Source: Porphyromonadaceae bacterium (GTDB lineage: Bacteria > Bacteroidota > Bacteroidia > Bacteroidales > UBA11471). From it: a DNA stretch of 5,068 bases. The notes beneath the pieces are model-generated. The model saw only the letters and a list, made by a program, of their open reading frames with translations. It did no database searches and had not been told where the DNA came from. The stretch lies in NCBI GenBank assembly GCA_021199145.1, contig JAJQIP010000153.1, positions 1 to 5,068 of the forward strand, read 5' to 3'. The position numbers and the translations under genes were made by a program. The first letter of the stretch is position 1; every line of letters begins with the position of its first letter. Positions 1 through 5,068 of the stretch are shown here, in pieces.

Positions 1-2
1 GT

Positions 3-1193
3 ATGATGAAACCCTTACAAGAGAAGCTCTCCAAATATGATGCTCCTCAGAAAGCGAAAAAGCTGGGGGTATACCCCTATTTTCGTAAGATAGAAAGCGA
101 ACAGGACACTGAAGTGATAATCAATGGGAAGAAGGTCCTTATGTTTGGCTCGAACAGTTATTTGGGGTTGACCAACCACCCGAAAATAAAAGAGGCTGCC
201 GCTGCTGCGATTAAGAAATATGGAACAGGTTGTGCCGGTTCACGATTTCTCAATGGGACACTTGATATACATGTAGCGCTTGAAGAGCGGTTAGCCCGTT
301 TTGTTGGGAAAGAGGAGGCTATTATCTATTCGACCGGTTTCCAGGTGAATATGGGAACAATCTCTTGTCTGACAGGTCGGGATGATTATATTATATGGGA
401 CGAACGAGATCATGCTTCCATTATTGAGGGGCGACGCCTTAGTTTCTCCAATGCTTTGAAATTCAAGCATAATGATATGGAGTCACTGGAAAAGGTGCTT
501 AAATCATGCAGGGAAGATGCTGTGAAACTGATTGTTGTCGACGGGGTATTCAGCATGGAAGGTGATGTTGCCAACTTGCCGGTTATTGTTGACTTGGCTA
601 AAAAGTACAATGCTTCGATATATGTTGATGAGGCGCATGGTATGGGTGTATTTGGACGTCAAGGACGAGGAGTTTGTGATCACTTTGGTGTGTCTGACGA
701 TGTCGATTGTATTATGGGAACGTTCAGCAAGTCTTTCGCATCTCTTGGCGGTTTCGTGGCGACTGATTCAATTACAGCCAATTATTTACGTCATAATTCT
801 CGGTCGTACATATTCAGTGCCAGTATCACACCGGCATCAACAGCCGCTGTTTGGGCAGCGCTTGATATTATTGAAAGCGAACCGGAGCGGATTCAAAATC
901 TTTGGGATGTTACCCATTATGCTTTGGATGGTTTCCACCGCATAGGCTGTGAAATAGGGAAGACAACAACTCCCATTATTCCTCTGTTTATCCGGGATAA
1001 CAATAAAACATTCCAGGTAGTCCGAGACCTTTTTGAGGAGGGAATTTTCATCAATCCTGTCGTGGCTCCTGCCGTACCTTCGGAGGATACGTTGATCCGT
1101 TTTTCCCTTATGGCTACCCATACCCGGGAGCAGGTCGATTTTGCGTTGGAAAAGATTGAGAAGTGTTTCAAGAAGTACGATATTATTCGATAA
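3..1193 (+). CDS. spt: Serine palmitoyltransferase (PLP-dependent alpha-oxoamine synthase)
   Basis: This enzyme condenses L-serine with a fatty acyl-CoA to give 3-ketosphinganine, the first step of sphingolipid synthesis; the bacterial form is a soluble homodimer. The 396-residue frame is full length for the family. Visible landmarks are the glycine-rich substrate loop GTGCAGSRFLNGT (74-86), the stacking histidine H137 in DERDHAS, the VDEAHGMG segment with D209 and H212 that hold the cofactor, and the Schiff-base lysine K243 in GTFSKSFASLGG. R366 in IRFSLMATHT is a likely carboxylate-binding arginine. Spacing is almost the same as in Sphingobacterium SPT (K244 there, from memory). The TFSKSFASLGG motif favours SPT over 2-amino-3-ketobutyrate CoA ligase or 8-amino-7-oxononanoate synthase, which share the fold. 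Two adjacent ATGs (3 and 6) lie at the window edge, so the ribosome-binding context and any upstream extension cannot be seen. It is followed by its own terminator and has no visible operon partner. Confidence 0.88.
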   Translation: MMKPLQEKLSKYDAPQKAKKLGVYPYFRKIESEQDTEVIINGKKVLMFGSNSYLGLTNHPKIKEAAAAAIKKYGTGCAGSRFLNGTLDIHVALEERLARFVGKEEAIIYSTGFQVNMGTISCLTGRDDYIIWDERDHASIIEGRRLSFSNALKFKHNDMESLEKVLKSCREDAVKLIVVDGVFSMEGDVANLPVIVDLAKKYNASIYVDEAHGMGVFGRQGRGVCDHFGVSDDVDCIMGTFSKSFASLGGFVATDSITANYLRHNSRSYIFSASITPASTAAVWAALDIIESEPERIQNLWDVTHYALDGFHRIGCEIGKTTTPIIPLFIRDNNKTFQVVRDLFEEGIFINPVVAPAVPSEDTLIRFSLMATHTREQVDFALEKIEKCFKKYDIIR

Positions 1194-1211
1194 GCTTCTC
1201 TATTTAATTAT

Positions 1212-1252
1212 AAAGAAATCCGTCTCTTTTAAATAAAGGGGCGGATTTCTTT
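1212..1252 (+). terminator. Rho-independent terminator of spt, possibly shared with the convergent peptidase gene
   Basis: AAAGAAATCCG (1212-1222) pairs perfectly with CGGATTTCTTT (1242-1252). The stem continues inward for seven more pairs (1223-1229 with 1235-1241, two of them U-G wobbles) to a 5-nt loop, and is followed by a T-rich run. It begins 18 nt after the spt stop. The two wobbles become A-C mismatches in the opposite-strand RNA, and the T-run there is poorer, so it should work best for spt. It could still serve the peptidase gene, whose stop lies 20 nt away on the other side. Confidence 0.85.
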
Positions 1253-1272
1253 TCTCTGTATTGTTGTAGTTG

Positions 1273-2493
1273 TTATTTTTTTATGCCAAGTTTCTTCCGG
1301 ATTTCTTTAGGAAGAGCTTTCTTGTTTACCATCAATGACATGGTCTTGTACGCTACGAAGGGACGGGAAAAGTAATAAAAGCCATCATATGGTGAAGCAG
1401 TTACTCCCCATGAGTTTTTTACTTTGTAATAAGGATTCCCGTTTTGGTCTACAGCCGTACCGATAATCACCATACCATGATCATCGGTTGTTTCATAGTT
1501 ATCAAATGCTTCTTGTCGCATCTCTTGTGTGATAGTTTTCTCTCGTCCTGGTTTATCGAACGTATAAATCATTTTATCACGCTCTGCAGGTGAGAGGTCA
1601 CCCCAACGGGCGGCATCGGTTTCATTCAGGTCAGTTATATCCATCTCAGGTACGATGGCGATGGCTTTTGTACGGCTGAAACCTTTTTCACTTACATCGG
1701 TACCCCATGCAACAGTATATCCATTATCAAGCGAATTATCGATAATGGACATCATCTCATCCAAAGGAACATTATAACAGGTGCCCCACGACCAATTATC
1801 GGGTACTTCGATGGCAAAAGTCGTGTAGAAGGGGTGATGTGTATATGAGGTGATATCGATATAATCATCTAATTGGATGGGGAGTGAGGCTGCAAACGAT
1901 TGCGGTGTATATGTTTTCCCTTTATAAGTAAAAGTATCAGGCATGACTCCAAAATAAGCGTCAAGAATGCCATTTAATCCCCTCTGCCATGCTGTCGTGA
2001 GCTTACCCCCTTTACTATCAGCTGTGGCGATAACCGCATCGACATAAGCTTTCAAAACGGCATCAATCTCATTGAATTCGGGTAATTCAGAACCGTAGTT
2101 CAATCCTGGATAGACTTCTTCGGGTACAATTCCATAACTGCGTATTCCGTTCGTTACATCGTGGGAGGCTCCTCCTACAGCAAAATTGAGGCTACCGTGC
2201 AGACGTACATATTTTACGGCTTTTTCGAAATAAATATTACGCACAATCCACATCACAGAGAGATTGACCTCTTCTCCGCTAACTCGCCGTATCTCATCTT
2301 CAAGGAACGACAACGTTGAGAAACACCAACAGGTACCACTACGGTATTGGTTTTTAATAGAGTTTGTAGGAAGCACGTTCAGGTCGGTAAACACGTAGCC
2401 TTCTTCCTGGGGAATTTCCTCCTTTTCCGGCTCTTGTGCCGAAGCTATAAGGCATCCTCCGGCTAATGCAAGGGTAAACAGAAATTTTTTCAT
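1273..2493 (-). CDS. Exported C1 family (bleomycin hydrolase/aminopeptidase C-like) cysteine peptidase
   Basis: This is a papain-fold cysteine peptidase of 406 residues. A signal peptide is clear: KK at 2-3, a hydrophobic core to about residue 16, and an AXA site (A17-S18-A19) with cleavage predicted before Q20. C14 lies in LAGGC, but the -3 residue is A, so lipoprotein processing is less likely. The mature protein carries the whole C1 active site: oxyanion glutamine Q49 and nucleophile C55 in QYRSGTCWCFS, catalytic H339 in DDHGMVIIG, and N360 in VKNSWG. The long stretch between Cys and His (about 280 residues) matches the C1B bleomycin hydrolase/PepC branch, not papain itself. Those relatives are usually cytoplasmic, so the signal peptide points to a periplasmic or secreted role, probably trimming peptides. 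The substrate cannot be read from sequence. It is a single-gene unit, convergent with spt and separated from the operon behind it by a terminator. The start is preceded by an A-rich leader without a Shine-Dalgarno sequence. Confidence 0.87.
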   Translation of the reverse strand: MKKFLFTLALAGGCLIASAQEPEKEEIPQEEGYVFTDLNVLPTNSIKNQYRSGTCWCFSTLSFLEDEIRRVSGEEVNLSVMWIVRNIYFEKAVKYVRLHGSLNFAVGGASHDVTNGIRSYGIVPEEVYPGLNYGSELPEFNEIDAVLKAYVDAVIATADSKGGKLTTAWQRGLNGILDAYFGVMPDTFTYKGKTYTPQSFAASLPIQLDDYIDITSYTHHPFYTTFAIEVPDNWSWGTCYNVPLDEMMSIIDNSLDNGYTVAWGTDVSEKGFSRTKAIAIVPEMDITDLNETDAARWGDLSPAERDKMIYTFDKPGREKTITQEMRQEAFDNYETTDDHGMVIIGTAVDQNGNPYYKVKNSWGVTASPYDGFYYFSRPFVAYKTMSLMVNKKALPKEIRKKLGIKK

Positions 2494-2546
2494 TGTGTTA
2501 TGGTTTATAAGATGGTTTTCGAATGGGGTTCTACTTTCTTATGGAA

Positions 2547-2554
2547 CAAAAATA
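2547..2554 (-). promoter_or_regulatory. Possible Bacteroides-type -7 promoter element for the C1 peptidase
   Basis: Read on the minus strand, the sequence is TATTTTTG, a full match to the Bacteroidota -7 consensus TAnnTTTG. It lies about 54 nt upstream of the peptidase ATG, which would give a leader of roughly 45 nt. No good TTTG -33 box is found about 20 nt further upstream. The region is AT-rich, so a chance match is possible. Confidence 0.4.
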
Positions 2555-2607
2555 CGATAAAATTCTTATATCCCTACTTTTCGACCTTTATTTGCATAAA
2601 AACCGAG

Positions 2608-2635
2608 AATAATACAATATTTATTAAGTATTATT
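2608..2635. repeat. AT-rich inverted repeat upstream of the peptidase promoter
   Basis: AATAATAC (2608-2615) is repeated in inverted form as GTATTATT (2628-2635) with 12 nt between. The half-site centres are 20 bp apart, about two helical turns, which would suit a dimeric regulator. It lies between the operon terminator and the candidate peptidase promoter. In such AT-rich DNA an 8-bp dyad may also be chance. Confidence 0.3.
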
Positions 2636-2654
2636 GAGGATTTAAGTGGAATAA

Positions 2655-2694
2655 ATAAAGCATCGTACTTCCTCATTGAGGTACGATGCTTTAT
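2655..2694 (-). terminator. Rho-independent terminator of the kdgK-eda-transporter operon
   Basis: ATAAAGCATCGTAC (2655-2668) is a perfect 14-bp inverted match to 2681-2694, with a 12-nt loop that can pair further (CCTC at 2671-2674 with GAGG at 2678-2681, as an alternative register). On the minus strand it begins 21 nt after the transporter stop, and the stem runs out into the T-rich tail CTTTATTTATT. It separates this operon from the C1 peptidase gene. Confidence 0.8.
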
Positions 2695-2715
2695 GAATAG
2701 TTGCTCAGAATGAGA

Positions 2716-4191
2716 CTATATCTCTTCGATACGTTTGTATTTCGGGACAAGTGCTTTCATGATGCCCCAAGCAATGATATAGGCTACAGCACAGATACAG
2801 AAGATAATCATGTAGCCGGCTTGTTTACCTTCAAATCCCAAGAAGCGGAAGGCCGCTCCCATATTTTCTGAATAGTCAAATAATACTCCGGCTCCTTTAT
2901 TGATAAGGAATGAACCTATACCTCCCGCCATACCGCCAATACCTGTAATGGTGGCAATGGCGCCTTTGGGGAACATATCTCCGATGGTCGAGAAGAGGTT
3001 AGCACTCCAAGCTTGGTGTCCTGCTCCAGCCAGTCCGATAATGATAGCCGGCCACCATACCGAGAAGGTACCTGCTCCTTGTGCGAATAGGGCAGGCAGG
3101 GGGAGAAACGCAAAGATGAGCATAGCCAACATACGTCCATCGTAGGGGTTCATCTTTTTCTTTTCAACGAATAGGCGAGGCAGATATCCTCCGAATATCG
3201 AAAGAACGGTAACGATGGCATACAACGTAATAATAAGGGCTATACCCATACCCGAACTCGATTTGTATCCGTATTGGTCGGAGAAGTAAGCCGGAGCCCA
3301 GAAAAGGTAAAACCACCACACGCCATCGGTGAAGAATTTACCGGCAATGAATGACCATGTCTGACGAAAACAGAAGCATTTCAAGAAAGGTATGCTCTTT
3401 TCTTCTTTTTTCTCATCTGTTTTAGCCGGTGTATCGTCATCTTGTAGGATGTACTCTAATTCCGCTTTATTTACATGTTTTGATTTTTCTGGTTTTTCAT
3501 ACATGAATAACCAGAATCCCATCCAAATAAAACCGAGTGCACCGATAATGACAAATGACATTTCCCATCCGCCACCTACATTGTGATCCTTGAAATATTG
3601 GGCCAGGAGAGGGATGGAAACGGGAGCGATAAGGGCACCGACCGAAGCTCCGGAATTGAAGATAGAGGTAGCAAAAGCACGGTCCTTCTTGGGGAAATAT
3701 TCTGCTGTTACTTTAATAGCAGCAGGGAAGTTCCCGGATTCACCGAGAGCAAGGATACAGCGTGCTGCAATGAAGAGCCAAACACTCGTTGTGGCAATGG
3801 CAAGAGCGGCAGCAGTACCTGATTGTACAGCTGACATGGCGGCTGCTGACCCATATCCATTAATATGTACTGTAAGCCAACCGCAAACAGCGTGGGCACA
3901 TGCGCCTAAGCTCCATACGCCGATGGCCCAGAGATATCCTTTTCTCGTTCCCATCCAATCCACGAATTTGCCGGCGAAGAGCATGCAAATAGCATAGATG
4001 ATGGAGAAGATCGCCGTAATGGTGCCGTAGTTGTTATCGGTCCAATGGAATTCGGGAGCGATAAAGTCTTTCCAAGTAAGTGACAAGACTTGACGATCCA
4101 TATAATTGACGGTTGTCGCTACGAAGAGCAACACGCACATCCACCATCGCCAGTTTGTCAGTAATTTAGTTGTTGTTGATGTTTGAGTCAT
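2716..4191 (-). CDS. MFS transporter, anion:cation symporter (hexuronate/ExuT-like) family
   Basis: This inner-membrane permease of 491 residues has about 12 hydrophobic helices. ACS-family hallmarks are present: NYMDRQVLS in the first helix (29-37), the motif-A loop GKFVDWMGTRKG between helices 2 and 3 (74-85), GESGNFPAAIKVTAEYFPKK after helix 4 (150-169) followed by IFNSGASVGA, and the central helix-7 segment DGVWWFYLFWAPAYF (289-303). A charged cytoplasmic loop lies at about 231-266. An extra small-residue-rich stretch at about 103-130, between helices 3 and 4, makes it longer than E. coli ExuT. The likely cargo is a hexuronate (glucuronate or galacturonate) or another sugar acid, moved with protons or another cation; this is inferred from family and from the adjacent eda and kdgK. 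The start chosen is the ATG at 4191. The frame stays open to a TTG at 4236, but that codon lies inside a perfect hairpin, and those 15 extra residues are not typical of the family. The 77-nt gap behind eda fits one transcript. Confidence 0.86.
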   Translation of the reverse strand: MTQTSTTTKLLTNWRWWMCVLLFVATTVNYMDRQVLSLTWKDFIAPEFHWTDNNYGTITAIFSIIYAICMLFAGKFVDWMGTRKGYLWAIGVWSLGACAHAVCGWLTVHINGYGSAAAMSAVQSGTAAALAIATTSVWLFIAARCILALGESGNFPAAIKVTAEYFPKKDRAFATSIFNSGASVGALIAPVSIPLLAQYFKDHNVGGGWEMSFVIIGALGFIWMGFWLFMYEKPEKSKHVNKAELEYILQDDDTPAKTDEKKEEKSIPFLKCFCFRQTWSFIAGKFFTDGVWWFYLFWAPAYFSDQYGYKSSSGMGIALIITLYAIVTVLSIFGGYLPRLFVEKKKMNPYDGRMLAMLIFAFLPLPALFAQGAGTFSVWWPAIIIGLAGAGHQAWSANLFSTIGDMFPKGAIATITGIGGMAGGIGSFLINKGAGVLFDYSENMGAAFRFLGFEGKQAGYMIIFCICAVAYIIAWGIMKALVPKYKRIEEI

Positions 4192-4227
4192 AGGGTGTTT
4201 TTGTGGTAATTGATAATTAAAGGGTGA

Positions 4228-4266
4228 AATTGTCAAAGAGAGGCTGAAAGCCTCTCTTTGACAATT
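4228..4266 (-). promoter_or_regulatory. Perfect 18-bp intercistronic hairpin between eda and the transporter gene
   Basis: AATTGTCAAAGAGAGGCT (4228-4245) is an exact reverse complement of 4249-4266, leaving a 3-nt loop. On the transcript it starts 2 nt after the eda stop codon and ends 36 nt before the transporter ATG. All 18 pairs are Watson-Crick. After the stem the minus strand reads TCACCCTTTAATTATC, not a clean U-run, so complete termination is doubtful. Partial attenuation, or a 3'-end stabiliser that keeps eda mRNA above transporter mRNA, would fit better. The structure is seen directly; the role is inferred. Confidence 0.75.
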
Positions 4267-4268
4267 GG

Positions 4269-4934
4269 TTAACGGATTTCTTTGATAATGTCGAGAGCCC
4301 CTTTACAAAGGTCTGTAATTTTGCTCCATTCTTGGGCGGCAATGACATCTTTGGGGAAGAGATTACTCCCCATACCTACGCAAGTAACACCAGCCTTGAA
4401 CCAACCTTCGAGGTTTTCACGGGTAGGTTTCACTCCGCCGGTTACCATAATTTTGCTCCAAGGCATAGGAGCCTTCAATCCCTTCACAAAAGCAGGGCCG
4501 AGTACATCACCGGGGAAGACTTTACATAAGTCACAACCCGATTCTTGGGCAAACCCTATCTCTGATACCGAGCCACAACCTGGGGTATAGGGTATAAGCC
4601 GACGATTACATACTTTTGAAATTTCAGGATTAAATAACGGACCTACTACAAAATTGGCTCCTAACTGTATGTACAGTGATGCTGTAGCCGGATCGACAAC
4701 CGAACCTACACCCATTGCCATTTCAGGGCATTCTTTGGCGGCAAACTTTACCACTTCGTCAAATACTTCATGAGCGAAATCACCTCGGTTGGTAAATTCG
4801 AAAGCACGGACTCCACCTGCATAACAAGTTTTTACTACTTGTTTGGCAACTTCAACATCTTTGTTATAGAATACCGGAACCATGCCGGTAGAGGTCATTT
4901 TTTGAAGGACCTCGATTTTTGAAAATTTAGCCAT
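4269..4934 (-). CDS. eda: Bifunctional KHG/KDPG aldolase (2-keto-3-deoxy-6-phosphogluconate aldolase)
   Basis: This class I aldolase cleaves KDPG to pyruvate and glyceraldehyde-3-phosphate, and usually also 4-hydroxy-2-oxoglutarate to pyruvate and glyoxylate. It is cytoplasmic and trimeric in known relatives. The 221 residues cover the full TIM barrel (E. coli Eda is about 213). Visible active-site residues are E46 and R50 in FEFTNRGD, the GVGSVVDP strand (75-82), the LIPYTPGC strand (113-120), the Schiff-base lysine K138 in LCKVFPGD, and the phosphate-binding VTGGVKP loop (164-170). The GSV where E. coli has GTV replaces a threonine by S78, a conservative change. It lies 60 nt downstream of a probable kdgK and just upstream of a sugar-acid transporter, so it should complete uronate breakdown. 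The ATG at 4934 follows an A/T-rich stretch, and no other in-frame start is more convincing. The gap upstream shows no clear promoter, so it is probably co-transcribed with the kinase gene. Confidence 0.93.
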   Translation of the reverse strand: MAKFSKIEVLQKMTSTGMVPVFYNKDVEVAKQVVKTCYAGGVRAFEFTNRGDFAHEVFDEVVKFAAKECPEMAMGVGSVVDPATASLYIQLGANFVVGPLFNPEISKVCNRRLIPYTPGCGSVSEIGFAQESGCDLCKVFPGDVLGPAFVKGLKAPMPWSKIMVTGGVKPTRENLEGWFKAGVTCVGMGSNLFPKDVIAAQEWSKITDLCKGALDIIKEIR

Positions 4935-4994
4935 AATAGTTATTATATGTATGAATTAGCATTTAAAAAGTTGGGCTATACACAGTCGGATTAG

Positions 4995-5068
4995 TTACCG
5001 GGAAACCCGTCCTGAAGCATCACCGCTCATCAGCTTCTCCACCTCTTCAACGGTTACCATGTTGTAGT
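4995..5068 (-). CDS. kdgK: 3' end of a PfkB-family sugar kinase, probably 2-keto-3-deoxygluconate kinase (partial)
   Basis: Only the last 23 codons are in the window; the gene runs off the right edge. The tail reads YNMVTVEEVEKLMSGDASGRVSR and ends at a TAA. The pattern N-[ML]-V-[ST]-x-x-E-V-E followed by GD-x-SGR-V-x-R at the C-terminus resembles PfkB sugar kinases that sit beside eda in Bacteroidales. No catalytic residue is visible in this piece, so the call rests on tail resemblance and context: a KDG kinase would make the KDPG that the adjacent aldolase splits. The reading frame, with acidic and basic residues in an amphipathic pattern, supports real coding sequence. A different final enzyme of the operon cannot be excluded. 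Confidence 0.6.
   Translation of the reverse strand, partial: YNMVTVEEVEKLMSGDASGRVSR

Noticed and set aside
410..1171. Several open frames inside and antisense to spt (for example 532-945 plus, 837-1121 minus, 917-1171 minus)
   Set aside because: They overlap a well-supported enzyme gene, encode no recognisable motifs and are products of its codon usage.
2476..2484. Lipoprotein signal for the C1 peptidase (cysteine 14 at 2452-2454 within the hydrophobic region)
   Set aside because: The residue at -3 is alanine rather than the leucine, valine or isoleucine expected, and a good AXA signal peptidase I site follows.
2900..3997. Open frames antisense or out of frame within the transporter gene
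   Set aside because: Proline-, alanine- and serine-rich translations mirror hydrophobic codons on the other strand; there are no leaders or family features.
4192..4227. Possible promoter between the hairpin and the transporter ATG
   Set aside because: A TTTG in the hairpin stem has no acceptable -7 box about 20 nt downstream; only AT-rich sequence is present.
4282..4590. Plus-strand open frames over eda
   Set aside because: They are shadows of the aldolase gene, which has a complete active site on the minus strand.
4935..4994. Possible separate promoter for eda in the 60-nt gap behind the kinase gene
   Set aside because: No TAnnTTTG -7 element with a suitable -33 partner was found on the minus strand; the short gap fits co-transcription. 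A small ATAATA/TATTAT dyad touching the start codon looks like AT-rich chance.

Overview
The window looks like ordinary chromosomal sequence from a member of the Bacteroidales. Four things point there: a bacterial serine palmitoyltransferase of the Bacteroidota/Sphingobacterium type, an exported bleomycin-hydrolase-like C1 peptidase, a hexuronate/ketodeoxygluconate operon built like those of gut Bacteroidales, and start codons preceded by A-rich stretches instead of Shine-Dalgarno sequences. The genus cannot be fixed from the sequence alone. There are no IS elements, CRISPR arrays, tRNA or rRNA genes, or phage genes.

Layout. (1) Positions 3-1193 (+) hold serine palmitoyltransferase, the first committed enzyme of sphingolipid synthesis, closed by a strong hairpin terminator at 1212-1252. 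(2) Positions 1273-2493 (-) hold a secreted papain-fold C1 peptidase, convergent with the first gene. Its upstream gap (2494-2715) contains a possible Bacteroides-type -7 promoter element, an AT-rich dyad, and the terminator of the next operon. (3) Positions 2655-5068 (-) form the end of an operon transcribed leftward: the 3' tail of a probable 2-keto-3-deoxygluconate kinase (4995-5068), KDPG/KHG aldolase eda (4269-4934), a perfect 18-bp intercistronic hairpin (4228-4266), a 12-helix MFS transporter of the anion:cation symporter/hexuronate type (2716-4191), and a terminator hairpin (2655-2694).

How the genes work together. The operon fits catabolism of uronic acids from pectin or glucuronides. 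The transporter would import hexuronate (or a related sugar acid), enzymes outside the window would convert it to 2-keto-3-deoxygluconate, the kinase would make KDPG, and the aldolase would split KDPG into pyruvate and glyceraldehyde-3-phosphate. The sphingolipid gene and the peptidase are independent single-gene units as far as this window shows.

I found no convincing evidence of a previously undescribed system. The most notable non-coding feature is the perfect hairpin that starts 2 nt after the eda stop codon and lies between two genes of one operon. The transporter start should be the ATG at 4191; the longer open frame starts at a TTG inside that hairpin.
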